This document shows, piece after piece, positions 37,701 to 49,380 of a stretch of 64,000 nucleotides of DNA (positions within the stretch are counted from its first letter, which is position 1; every line of letters starts with the position of its first letter). Where the stretch lies: the NCBI GenBank assembly GCA_951230915.1, contig OX579633.1:3224001-3288000 (forward strand). The letters run 5' to 3'. A program made the position numbers and the translations under genes. Source of the stretch: Antitrichia curtipendula. Its lineage: Eukaryota; Streptophyta; Bryopsida; Hypnales; Leucodontaceae. Below the pieces are notes generated by a model, which did no database searches, was not told the DNA's origin, and saw only the letters and a list, made by a program, of their open reading frames with translations.

Positions 37701-37837
37701 ATGCCGGGCTCTGGTGATCCATTAGCAATTGACTGGGAAGAAAGGCTTCATTCTCTTCTTTCGAAAGCTGCAGTCAGGACAGTGCATTATGAGCGGATGG
37801 AAAAGCGTTGGGGTGGGGTGCCATTGATGTTTTCAAG
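37701..37837 (+). other. Possible first exon, divergent to NEET
   Basis: An ATG at 37701 opens a 45-codon frame containing 'GDPLAIDWEERLHSL' and 'HYERMEKRWGGVPLMF', ending at a GTGCGT donor at 37838. The frame is also open upstream without an ATG. I do not recognise the protein and find no following exon; a MITE starts at 37964. It could be a truncated gene or chance. Confidence 0.25.
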
Positions 37838-37963
37838 GTGCGTGTTTGGGTGCTTTTGGATGAATGTTTCCGTCATGGTTGGATGAGATTTTTTTCGGTT
37901 TGCAATGGGGGGGGGATTAGTTTAAGTAACATGTCAACCCAGAAATCTTGGAGGAGTGTGGAT

Positions 37964-38199
37964 GGCCAGGGAGGATTGACCTCTGTATTGCCTGGTGTTT
38001 AACCCCTGCAGAAAACACTGGAGTTTTTTATTTGTCGCATATGATAAAATTATCAAATTTTGAATTCATATTTGCAATCATAAGACCCCAAATTAGCCAA
38101 GAGATGTGAAGAAATACAAAATTTAAGTGACACAAAATAGGGGGCAATTTTTACATTTATCCTTTGATGGGGCAATACTAGGGTCAATCCTCCCTAGCT
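37964..38199 (+). mobile_element. MITE, isolated copy of the 9.8-10.7 kb family
   Basis: It is bounded by 'ggccagggaggattgac' and 'gggtcaatcctccctagct', which are inverted versions of each other. Internal blocks 'ttttgaattcatatttgcaa' and 'gacacaaaataggggg' match the 9839-10064 unit. Confidence 0.7.
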
Positions 38200-38835
38200 A
38201 AGTGTAGATAGGCATGTGAGAATAGACGCCCTTATTGCCGGGGTGGGGGTGGGGGTGTTGAGTTATTTTTTGCTATAAAAAAATGATTTTATTCTGCAGG
38301 GAATATTTGGCAAAATATTCTTGCTTTTTATTGGATGAAATCCCTATTTTGTTATCAAATCTAGGAACAATATCACTCTATTTTGAATGAATGTATATTA
38401 TTTTGGATGAATAAATGAAAATTCATCCATAGATTGTAATTTCATCCATTTCCATGGATGTAAATAGCTTCATCCTTCAAATCATCATCGCTTTCTACAT
38501 TGCCTCAATTAAATGAAAAATAAACCTTGCTTGTTGCCCATTTTGTAACTAGTTATTTTTTTATAGATGATCAAATTTGAAAAATTTGAAACCATAGTTT
38601 GGATCTTCAACATAATTATGTTGGGATCTTGAATAATCTTGTGTTTTTATGTGCAAATATGCACAAGATTCATTTTTTGTGTGAGTATTTTTATTGGAGT
38701 TGTATAAAATTTTCTAGTTTCTAGGTTAATAATTATCCAAATCATGTTAAACTTGTCCCATTGGATGCATAATTTTTGTATGCATAACCAGTCTTTGTAG
38801 GGTTCTAAACCCAAGTTCATTGGCAATCTCACTAT

Positions 38836-38867
38836 CATTAGAGCAAAAATGGGCCCTCTAAGTGCCC
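38836..38867 (+). repeat. Left terminal inverted repeat of the 14.8-kb element
   Basis: 32 bp, pairing with 53609-53640 with a single mismatch (T against C in 'ccctctaag' / 'ccctccaag'). Preceded by the pentamer ACTAT. Confidence 0.85.
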
Positions 38868-39570
38868 TTCACTTTGTGCAAGCCGGAATAAATCAAGGCT
38901 ATGTCCCATGGTACTAGAACTGTACCCAAAGGGTTGCTATCTTGTATAAAAATGTAGGCAAGGACTACCTCTGTTGCCTAGGGCATGGCAGAATGGTGGT
39001 ACAAATGGAAAGGCTTTTTAATTAGGCTCGCATGCTTGAGACATGCAGGTACTGCCTTGACTACAAATTTAATAGTCATTCTGGATGTACGCATGGTCTG
39101 ACTAATGCGGTTGAACCACTTCTGGGTCATCTTGCTGCAAGCACATTCAGTGACTTGTATAAGTCCTTCAATATAATACAGGATTCAACGGATATCAACA
39201 TTCTAGGAAAGCCATGCACAATATTACCAATACTAGTAAATTATTTGGAGGATAATTTGTGAATTCAAGAGCAAAAACAGAGTATAATGCAAAAATCACT
39301 GATATCACTTAACCCAATCACATTAAGTGCCGCATCGTCAATTAAACTTGTCAAACATTGTATTGTAGTTTGTCTCAAAAATTGACAGTGACTGTTTGAA
39401 GCTTGTGAGCTCAAATGGAGTGATACTAAAGTGTTTTTCTAAAATCATGTAGCCTGACTTAGCAAGGCTTAGCACATGATATAATCTACTAATATCGTTA
39501 TGAGAGGCAATAAAGTAGAAAATAGCCTCATGTAATTTCAATACCAATACTTGTCAACGACAATCTGAAA
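38868..39570. other. Left subterminal region of the element
   Basis: Non-coding between the left TIR and the stop codon of the first minus-strand gene. It probably includes that gene's 3' UTR and may hold transposase-binding sequences. The plus-strand frame at 39032-39262 has no recognisable features. Confidence 0.4.
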
Positions 39571-41220
39571 CTATACGAGAGTCAAATGGTCCAGCCTGCG
39601 AATCCTCAAGACTTTGGGGGGGAGGACATCGTGGACTGTTAAGTTCTTCTCTGCACGCCTGTTTACCTTCCTGTCAAGCGTTGTAGGATCACTAACGTAG
39701 AATGTGAATTCCGTTGGGGCCTCAGTTCCCATGGTGATCTGAACTTCATGCCTCAGGTGATTTAGAGGCCAATCAATCCCAACGTTGAACATGAGGGGGA
39801 TCTGTGGGTCCGCGTCGGCTACAACACACCGTAGGACTACCATCTGAACAGGCTCATCTTGGTCAAGTGGAACCCAGTCTCCAAGTAGCCGCTCTCTCGT
39901 GAAATTAAAGTTCACATAAAGCGTTTGCCGGGCAATGTGATACCTGCATCCAATGAATTGCCACCCAACTCATGAGAATTTGCACGTAGAAATCAGCATA
40001 GTACATTAAAACAGGCCAATGAAAAGAAACAATTGAGTTAGAAAGGCGTGTAAGTTTGCGTAGTACCTGAACACAATGCTGGGCAACGACACTGTGCAGC
40101 GGATAATGTCTGCTCCCACCGTCACTTTCTGGTTCCAACCAGCATCCATCAAGTCTGCGAAAACAGACTGGTCTAGATTCCGGAAAGAATACAACAAAGG
40201 AGTCCTACTCCGGTTTGGTGCGGTAGCGAACAAGTCCACAAAAACGCAAACTGGCATGAACCACTGCACATGCGATCGTCGCGACCCCGTGCTAGGCTTC
40301 ATGGCACCCAAGAAATCTGCACGCATTTTAGCACAAAAGCATTCGGAAGTGGACATGTCGGGAAGAGGCCAACCTGTAGAGCTGAAACCTGGCAAGGGAA
40401 TCTCCTCGAGGCTCCCGTAAAGTTCGGCACCTGCTGGAGGGACGTAGTGCCACTTGTAAAAAAATACGGAAGCCTTGAGCAGCTCCCGGTGTGATCAGTC
40501 GTGATGAATAGCTTCTCCAATGTCTACATGAAGCCCCACGACCACTCCCACAATAGCTCTAGGATTGATCCAGTCCTCGTAGAAACACGGGTACAAATCT
40601 GTAATTCCAAAGCGATAAACTGTAGTTAGCGTCATACTGTATGTCACCTAGTTGGTTCACTTGGAATCTATTCTATTTGAGTGTATGAATTCCAACTGTA
40701 CATCACACCCCAATTTCAAAACATGAAAGACTACAACAGTATCAAAATGCACGCATTAGTATCTTCACTTCTAGTCGGTGCAAAGCTTGCATTCAACAGT
40801 AATAGAGAAGTCTCAAATAAGACTTGAAAACTCTACTCCTCTCAACAATGAGATAAGAATTAGAAGCTAAAAATTTTGGCCAACTGAACAAGTCAAGAAA
40901 TACTTACAGTTGCAACGGAGTCTCGGCTGTGCAACATTGGGATCCAATCTCAAGTGCCGGGATTCATATGCATGGCGCACTCGCACTCTAGATACCACCT
41001 CTGTTGAGTTACCTGATACCTCAAACTCCTTTATTTGAGCCTTGTAAAGGGACATGGGATTGTCCTCTCCGTAACGCGCATAGTCCCGGCCCCATGCACT
41101 TGCGATGTCTGGCTGCAGAGTCACCCACGAGTTGATCTCGAATTAGGTTGGAATCCATCGCCCCTCTGTGTCTTGGGAGTTATGGAGGATGATTGATTCT
41201 ACCTTATTCTTGGGCGGCAT
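39571..41220 (-). pseudogene. Element gene A, unknown protein with two nonsense codons
   Basis: Three exons join in frame: 41220-40908, 40598-40067 and 39943-39571, with GTAAGT/AG and GTACTA/AG introns, for 405 codons plus stop. The protein starts MPPKNK, the same six residues as element gene B. A TAA interrupts codon 26 (consistent with CAA to TAA) and a TGA lies in exon 2 just after 'VDIGEAIHHD' (consistent with CGA to TGA). Away from these the frame is clean, so the gene decayed recently or the stops are tolerated. Features seen are a patch 'LYPCFYEDWINPRAIVGVVV', a Trp/Pro-rich middle and a C-terminal domain with 'TRERLLGDWVPLDQDEPVQM', probably beta-rich. I do not recognise the family. 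Position and shared start suggest an accessory protein of the transposon. Confidence 0.65.
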
Positions 41221-41638
41221 CTTAAAATGAACACATGCAACCAACAGGCAAGTAAGTGTCTAAATTACATGGCCCAGATGAGTTTGTGTAACGGCTTTAG
41301 TGAAAACAATTGGCAGCAAAAGGAGGTCTCAGTCTAACAGAAACCGAAAGTGGGGGAATCGGTTTCATACTTTGGGGAGTTGATGATCTGCCTTTGAATC
41401 GACCACAGTACTGCTCAGGCCAGAGCGTTGCTGGATCAAAGGGTTTAGACTCTAGTCAGACTTGAATGGGATAAACTTTGAAGCCAGCATCACATACGTT
41501 CTAAGGGCAATTACTGAACAAGGAAAAGAATGAAACTTTCACGACACTATATATACACAATCGAGTTGGCCAACAAAACATGGATGAAAGACAAACTGAT
41601 TCAAGGGCACAAGTGTCATGTCATGAATTCTTAGTACC

Positions 41639-44600
41639 TTAAGCTGCTATAAGCTCCAGCAGAATTGGGCCACATGGGTCAAAAGCTAGACTCACTGCTC
41701 CGAGTACCTGGGGGGGGCACAGAAAACAGCGAAACATATACATGAGATTCAACTATTATAACTGCACCTTATATGAAATTGGAGTGGTGTCTTCATTGTA
41801 ACTACTCAACATCATGTCTTTGGTACAATGGCCCCTATTGATTCACATAGTTTAACTGCAGAGAAATTGTAGAAGGCAGTACGTTTTACTAAGTGTCATC
41901 GTCAGCCACTCCCTCCCAATCGACATGTGCATGTCCCTTAGATACCACCTTTGAATTCTACATATAAGTAGGTAAAAATCTAGCCGTTCTCTTATGCATC
42001 ATATACTGTGTTGCTTTGAAGACTACTTAGTGCCTACTCCCGAGTGTGTGGCCGTTCTTTTACAATTCTAAAAAACAATCAGTGTTGAAAATGCCCAGGG
42101 TGGGAGAATATTAAGAATCCGTTGCCAAGTACAAGTGATTGTTGACACCAGGGGTTTAAATAGTCTATTTGTACCACTATAGGGAGTTGTTTTTCAATTT
42201 TTTTATTTCTAGTACATAAATTATAGTTAATTTAATGTATTACTCACTCCCACATGATTACAATAATCTTAGATAACTTGTCCTGAACAGACTCTTCCTA
42301 TTCATTGACAGTTTTTTATTACCATGGTAGCTAATTGTGTACTTTTTATTTTATTATGCTAGAAATTAAAGGTATCCAAGCCCAACATCAAACAATAAGA
42401 TCGTCCAATCCATTCAGTTGTTAAAAACAAGAGCTATTGAGTAGAGGGATATCATTTGTAGAACAAAGTCTCTTGCACAATCCACCTTTCAGATTTGTAG
42501 GGTGAAATTGATGAAAGCTAAATTGGGGACAAAAATATTAATAAAGTTATGAATGCGACTCAGAGAGTAAAATTTTGGTTAGAATCATGTGAAGAAAGAA
42601 CCACCAGATTCTTGTTGACTAAAATTCAATGTGGTTGTGACTCACCTCAGTTTTGCTCCACCTTCCTGTTGCCGTTCTAGAATCCACGCTGCCTGCCTCA
42701 GCAGATTGAGGGGTGCGATTGACTCGGGTATTCTCATTTTCAATCTCTGTACGTGATGTTGTAGTGACCCATTGGTCATCAACTCGGGCCATGTATGTGT
42801 ACATTGTAGTAGGCTACACTGAGGATTCTTTATCACAGACAAGTCGCAACAGTGAATGCATTGGCTTCTCATTCACTGATTTATAGAGATCAATCTTACT
42901 TAGCGTATTGAAAGTATAATTCTTTTTTCAAGTTGAACTTGACTTTCAAATCTAATTACGGTTTAATGGGTTGTACATCAGACATCCCTTGGTACAGAGT
43001 ACAAAATACATAGAACGACATTATATTATGCATGGTGAAATTTATTCACTGGTGAAGTACAGTGTCACAAACAAGTCAAAGGGGACATTCAATCTCAGCC
43101 TAAAGCGCAAAATTGTAGCCCCCGTGATCAACAAAAAACTTATCTGTCTCACCTGGGTACTATCATCCGACTATGTACAATCGGCTTCAGTCTTTCACTA
43201 TAGAGGAACAACTGGTAAAAAGGACCAAGCCGTATATTTTTTTGGTACCTCAGTTCCTATTATATTCTATCCTATACTATCCAACTACTGTACCTATACT
43301 TCCTTTGTAGAGTATATTTACACCAAATTGGCCACAAAGTAAACTATGCATCTAATAGTTTATGAAAGCAAACCGACTGAGTGAGGGATCAATCACATAC
43401 ATTTGAGATGATGATATCTATATTCTCAGTGATAACTGCCTCAGAAGAGGCCCCTGCAGCAAAGGTATTGGGTTCCATTACTGGCTGAAACAAAGACCTC
43501 TTATACATTGGAAGACTACAAAGAGTGGTGGGAAGAGGTGTGTAGCCCAACTCAGCAAGGCTAGTAGTGCTGGCAGTGTTACCAGTCCCCTCACTCTGGA
43601 CTCTATCATAGACTCGGAAACCCACGTCACTAGGAGATGCTGACCTGATGCACACGTTGATATTAGTACAAGGGGTCTGAGGTTTTCTGTTTTCCACCCA
43701 TGCTGACGAAGCCTGCTGTGAAGCACGGTCCAGATCAGTTGGCGTTGTTGGAAGATGCATGGTTCTTTGCCGCTTTGTGATCGTTGTGTGCTGTTCCGTA
43801 TTGCTTGAATCGGGACGCATGCAAGTCTCTCCAGGATCTGCCACTCTGCCTGTCACATGAGCAAGTTCTACAAAGTTACATTTGGTCCAAATATAAACCC
43901 AGTCTTCATCTGCTGAAAACAAACTTAGACATTTCTACTGCAAATTCCAATTCAACAATCGGGAGCCGACTAACTCCAAGTACAGCTCATTGAATAGGAC
44001 TCGGATCTTACCTGTCATGAAACCGTTCTCAACGGAGACTGCTACGCTGGAGACTTCAGCCTTCATCTTCTCTGTCAGGTCATAGCCCCATTGCGCAAGC
44101 ATTCCACCGTCGAACTCAGAAGAACATCGTGGACAATTTAGGACCTCTTCATGCAACAAACTAGCAAAGCAAGTTGGATGAAACACGCATCCACAACTAG
44201 CAGAGATAGAAGACCGAGATATGAAGCCAAGATTGCATTTACAACACAGTTGCAAATGTAGAGGCAACATACTGGGAATCGACTGTTCTGCAGGCCACTT
44301 TGGAACGACCTCCTTTGGCTGCAGATGGAGATTTGCAAGGCGAGCCAGGCGCAGTTTATCCTTGGCCGCAGAAAGATTGTCCACTGCCTCCTTCAAGGTC
44401 TGCTCTACTCCAGGCAATTCTTCATCTTCTGCTTTCTTCAACGCCAATTGAGCAGTTTGTTGTTTGTCGTTGTGGTCCTTCATTTGGCAGAGGAGAATGT
44501 GAGCCTCCTCTTTCTTGTCATCTGCCTCTGAGGTCAGGCCTTGCTGCTTCAGGAGTTTGAAGTCGGCCATTGCTGCCCCCCACTGTTCACCCAACGGCTC

Positions 44601-45467
44601 TTCTTCTGAGCACAGGACAGCGTATGCATTCTTCAATTGCTGAATGCGGCAAACAATCTTTGTGTACGCCTCCTCAATCAATAAATGCTTATCAGCACAG
44701 GTCTGTGCTTCCTGCATCGCTTCCAATTCGGCGCTGGTACTACTAGCAGAATTCCAATTGTCCCCAGAAGCTCGAGCGTACCTTTCAATTAGATGACAGA
44801 GGCCTCTGACTTGCTCACGAATTGCCATTGGTCCCAACTTCCTTGGATTATGAGCAGACCTCTCCAGTCGTGCCTGCCGTCGCTTTGCTGCCTCTGCTGC
44901 CCAATTCACATTCTCCTTGTGCACAAACCAAACAAGTAGAAACTTCATGGAAAATGCCTCGTTGTCTGGGCGTCCCCCGTAGACCCGTGAAAAGTGTCCT
45001 GCAAACAAAGCTACCTGCTCTCGATCCCTGCAATGTGCAAGTGGGAAGCGGTGCTTATCGCGGTTGCTTGGCTTCCACTTCCGAACGACCTCCTCTTCAG
45101 TGACTGAAGTCTCCGCCAAAGCCTTATCAACCTCGCATCCCAAATTGCACAAACCAACCACCTTGGCAAAAAATTCTGTGGAGTAGATTGCATCTCGCCC
45201 CCGCAACATTGGCGCCACTTCATACAACTTGTTGCGCAATGTGCTTGGAACTCCAGGCAAAGGAATAGGTTTCCAGAAGTCGGCCTCGCCCTCTTGAGGC
45301 TCTTCCGGCAAAAGAAGCAAGTTGCCCTTGTCCTGTGGCTCCCAACCCTCCGTGATATTGCTGGCACCACCTTCCCCCAAGCCAACACCTCCGCCATCGT
45401 CCACCAGGAACGTCCCAATCTGAGTTCTCTCTAGTAAAGCGTGCAGCGCCTTGTTCTTTGGCGGCAT
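41639..45467 (-). CDS. Element gene B, RING-finger and coiled-coil protein
   Basis: Four exons are proposed: 45467-44012, 43912-43401, 42813-42646 and 41707-41639, phases agreeing, for about 734 residues. The first two exons are well supported. The last two rest on splice consensus and open frame only; without them the protein would end at 43389. The ATG at 45467 begins MPPKNK, as in gene A. Residues about 300-390 are Lys/Glu/Leu-rich and likely coiled coil. A zinc-binding module at about 408-448 reads C-x2-C, x13, C-G-C-V-F-H-P-T-C, x11, C-P-R-C. This is a RING-like pattern in which the first His position is Cys, so it could act as an E3 ubiquitin ligase or only as a structural fold. The tail is Ser/Thr-rich. 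No lesion is seen. RAG1 carries its RING in the same polypeptide as the transposase; here it would be a separate protein. That comparison is inference. Confidence 0.65.
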
Positions 45468-47032
45468 CTTCACAGATTGTTGCGGTTCCAGTCGTTAGTA
45501 TATTCAATCCTACTTGCTGAACAGCTCACACTCTCACGGCAAGGGCACAAGTGTCAAATGCTCATGTCAATTGGCAGTTGCAAGCGTGGGCCCTCTCAAT
45601 TCCTTAGTTAGCGGCAGAAAATCAAACAAAGCCAGGCGGTTTTAGCACCTCCGTCCAATTACTTTGCAATTTGCATATTTTCTGAATTGGCTGTAAAGTC
45701 AAAGCTTGCACTCTTACAGTCAGGCAAGCATGGGAACTAACAAGCCATAGCTGACCTGCACTCTCGAATCTACCAAAAGGCGCCCTAAACTCTCAGATTC
45801 CCAAACTGCCAAGCAAATGAACTGTAAATTTAACACAGATTCACCCCTACCAGACATAAGATACTCTAAATTTAACAAAGTGCCAGGCGGAACAAATTGA
45901 CTGGAAGATGAATAAAGTTTCACTGCAATGGATTCGCAACCTCTGACTTGCTCTGACTTCCGTCACTCTTGTGTGCAGTGCACGACTGAGTAAAACATTA
46001 ACGGGCATGAACAGTATGAAATAGTCTTTGACGCCGGTGCTTGTCTCTGGTGAGGCTTGGTCGTTAGGGCTGGGAAGGGCATGTGACGCATGGCAGCCTC
46101 AGAGTGAAAGCCCAAGCCTCTAAACCAGGCTTGGTACTAGGCATGGAAGATGACTTGGTACTAAGCGAGAAATTGTGCATAGAGGTATTTTAGAAAGTAG
46201 GCTCGGAAGTAGGCATGGAACTAGACATGGAACCAGGCTTGGACTCTTTGATACGATGGAGTTAGATTTTGAAATCTTGGATGTGATAGATTGAGGTTGT
46301 AGGCTCTTAAATTGTATATATAATTAGACTTGACGATTTTGAAACTCTAAGATGTGATTGACTGAAGCTTCAATTCTTAAATTGTAAATGTAATTTGACT
46401 TGCCGATTTTGAAATCTTAAATGTACCCTAAACTAGGTTGCACTTGCACTTTTAAATTATGGTCATTTAATTTATAGTTCACAAAGTTTCATTTATTGGT
46501 TTTGGCAAGAACAACAACATTGAGGCTAGTCAAAAGGCCTATTTGTTGTGGTATTTTTGCCATACGGGTGCCTTGGATTAGTTTGTGAATAATAAAAAGC
46601 CGTATTGTTCTAATGCACTTCACTGAACCCCTAACTATATTCTAAGCCATTGTTGTGCTTAATTTTTTGTCAAACTCCAAAATAAACAAGTGATTGGATC
46701 CCATTTTAATGTAATTCAAATTTTCATTAGATGTTTAAATAAGTTGCTTTATTATACATCTCCTAACCATTGGAATTGGAGAATGGAATTCATTTGAAGT
46801 GGATTACTACTGTTTAGAAATTAGAAATTTGACTATCCAAAATACAAATGGCTTAGTAAAAATCATTGATATCACTATAGGTCTTTTATATTATTGGCAC
46901 TTTGGATTTTTGGGAACTTGCAAACATAAATTTTATTGACTTTAAATTTTATCTTTGATAATAAAGTTGACAAAACAATATATATTTATTGTTAATTTTT
47001 ATCTTTTTGCCATGATACAATCTATAATTTTA

Positions 47033-47129
47033 GGCCCCAAATGCTACACCTGGGGGTCCCAAGTGTCTCAACTGGGGCCCCAAGTGCTACACCTGGGGGT
47101 CCCAAATGTCTCATCTGGGGCCCCAAGTG
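47033..47129. repeat. 43-bp tandem repeat, about 2.3 copies
   Basis: Units start at 47033, 47076 and 47119 with 'ggccccaa(a/g)tg'. Each contains 'ctacacctgggggtccca' and 'tgtctca', and each unit is itself partly palindromic. It lies inside the AT-rich insert of the central spacer. Confidence 0.85.
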
Positions 47130-47159
47130 TTTTATTGTGCAAACTGGAGGCGCTCAACG

Positions 47160-47908
47160 GTTAAAGACATAATATTTAAGGATTCAAAATTCTAAAATAA
47201 TTATTTCAAAATAGTAAAATAGAACCTTTAAGAATATTCCCAAAATATTTCTATTGTTGCTTTTCATTTGCTTTCAAAGTTCAAACCACGTTGATAAATT
47301 ACTCCAGCCCACCTGCCAATTACATGCTCTCTTTTTGAAAGCCAACCAAGCTCACTCATGTAGTTTGTATTGCTCCCCGAACAACTCAAAAAATGACTTT
47401 TAAAAACAATATACTAAATTTGGAGTCAATGCTCAATATTTTTGGAACAAAATCTAATCATTAGATGAAGGTTGTTTATTATAACAATATAACTATTGGA
47501 ATTGGAACTTTTCAATTCTATAAGTTAATTCTTAACAATTTAGTATTTTAAACCATACTCTACTTCTATTGTTTTACTACTTTTTTTTTATATATATAAC
47601 ATAAACCCTATTTCTTCAGCATATTATGGTGAAAGTGACAAACTGGCATCAACGTATTATGGAGGATCCATACATTTCTATGTAAAAGATATTTATTTCT
47701 GAAACTTCCAAGCATCATGGTCTTGCAATTGACAATGTTTTTTAATTTTGAACTTACAAGACTTTATGCTCTAACAAATTACTGACTGAAGGCTCATTCG
47801 TTTGGATTTGTAAATGAATAAATAGAAGTGAAGATTTTAGCCTTGCTTTGGGTTTGAGGGTTTGAAGCAACTATAGACCTAAGAACATTGAATTGTTTTA
47901 GGGGTTAA
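47160..47908 (+). mobile_element. piggyBac-like copy nested in the 14.8-kb element
   Basis: The internal block around 47495-47570 matches the family's 'ttcaatt..ctattaacaatttag' region. The right end 'aggggttaac' with TTAA at 47905-47908 matches the family terminus. The left end is unclear. Nesting implies the host element is the older insertion. Confidence 0.4.
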
Positions 47909-48199
47909 CTAACACTTCTTTGATTAAGCTATGAAAATAGTTATACAATAAAATATTATTAATAGTATTCTAATTTCAATAGAGATAGTTGTACAAAAAA
48001 ATGACCAACAAAATTGTAGTTTCTATATAACCACCTAGGCAGGTAGGCTTGAGTGGAAAATGAAGCCCATAAATCACTAATATGTTAATTCCTACAAAGT
48101 GTTATAATGATTATGACTTATCAAATTTCCTCAAAACTTGCAGCACAATGGAATCCAATAAGTCTTTCCTACACCTCAGTAGTTATATCTCAGTTTCAG

Positions 48200-48241
48200 G
48201 TTAGGGTTTAGGGTTTGCCAAGGGTTAGGGTTTAGGGTTTG
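48200..48241 (+). repeat. Short interstitial telomere-type repeat / telo-box
   Basis: Two clusters of (TTTAGGG)-type units are separated by 'tttgccaag'. TTTAGGG is the common plant telomere repeat, and its complement AAACCCTA is the telo-box promoter element of plant genes expressed in dividing cells. Either origin is possible. Confidence 0.7.
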
Positions 48242-48504
48242 GCTCATTGTTCATATCACTCACTGCCAATAACATATTGCACAGTAAGCCAGCCAAGCAG
48301 TCACTGAAATGATGGAATTTTGAGGTTCACCGTGAGGGCCCAGACCCTCCAGTACAATTGGAGCATTGACCTGTCTCTGTGTCTAACGGGCATTTTTAGG
48401 TACCAAAGTACTTCCGAATGTTACTGTCAAGGTTAAGTACCTCTGAGATATCCATTTCTTTTTGGACTCTAAACCAATTAAATTGTTTCCCACCTCCATG
48501 TCAC

Positions 48505-48750
48505 TTTTCCCGCTACTTTGAAGAGGCAGTTAGTCTCTCCCATGATGTTTTCAACAGTAAAACATTGTAAATCACATTGAGCCAACTTACCCTAGCCATT
48601 CGGTACAAGTACTACTAATAATAATATATGGAAAAAAATACATTAAATTTATTGAAGCAGCCAATGAAAATGTTTCCCTCTGCCGTATATTACTTTTTCC
48701 CGCTTAATTAGTTTGTCCTTGGCAGTTGGCACACTACCATTCCCGCCAAA
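48505..48750. promoter_or_regulatory. Three E2F-type sites upstream of the transposase
   Basis: TTTTCCCGC occurs at 48505-48513, TTTTTCCCGC at 48694-48703 and TTCCCGCCAAA at 48740-48750. The last is the exact inverse of the consensus TTTGGCGGGAA. CCAAT motifs lie nearby (for example near 48660 and 48903). E2F sites drive S-phase genes in plants, so the promoter may tie transposase expression to DNA replication. That link is inference from motifs alone. Confidence 0.45.
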
Positions 48751-49380
48751 ATTTGCTTCATCAGGCTCCAGTGCAGCATGAGATGGCTAATTCTATAATG
48801 GAATGTAGTAGGCGAGGGGGATCTTGTCAAGATGCTATGCATTGACCTCAGTTTTGTAAGGGCAGCCAATGACTAATAACTTGTATTAAAATACTAAAGC
48901 AACCAATGGAATTGTTTCCCACTTACCTCCACATCAGAGTTTCCGTGTCCTGTCAAGCTCTTTTCTGCCTTGTTTGACCCTCACAGTGGTTTCGCTCCAC
49001 GAAGCCGATTTCTGATTGCAACAGCAGATGGACACGAATGTTGAACCGGGTATTGGGCACGAATGCCAGATGGTGTACACTAATCTTAGTAGTGGTTGAA
49101 TTAGGTTACACTGACACTGATTCCACACCCTAACTGCTCAATCGGCATGAAGAGAATAATTAGTTAGTAAACTCCAGTATGTGCATGGCCGGGTGCATGG
49201 CTAGTCAGTTCCATCTCCTTTGCTAAGCTAACTTCCGCCAGGTCTTTCAGATTGAGCTCACTGTTGCATCTTGGAGTGGCAAGTATGTTGCTTAGCATAG
49301 TAATAGAATGTATTAGTGTGTGATCTTGCAGTTCTAATTGACTGCTTAAACTGTAGCCGCTTGTTGGCAATTTAGCCGTC

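Larger units (their letters stand above)
45468..49380. promoter_or_regulatory. Central divergent spacer of the element
   Basis: The spacer lies between the 5' ends of gene B and the transposase. The parts next to the genes (45468-46240 and 48170-49380) are of balanced composition, while about 46250-48170 is AT-rich and looks inserted. It ends with a piggyBac-like terminus ('aggggttaac', TTAA at 47905-47908). Candidate control signals are listed separately. No further gene is supported in the spacer; the frame at 49164-49382 minus is not convincing. Confidence 0.45.

Noticed and set aside
38830..38834. CACTA at the left border, suggesting a CACTA/EnSpm transposon
   Set aside because: The right end does not show the inverse motif at the matching place; the paired TIR begins at CATTAG and the flank reads ACTAT/ATTAT as a 5-bp duplication.
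43478..45507. Several other frames on both strands over gene B
   Set aside because: Shadows of the RING-protein gene in other frames.
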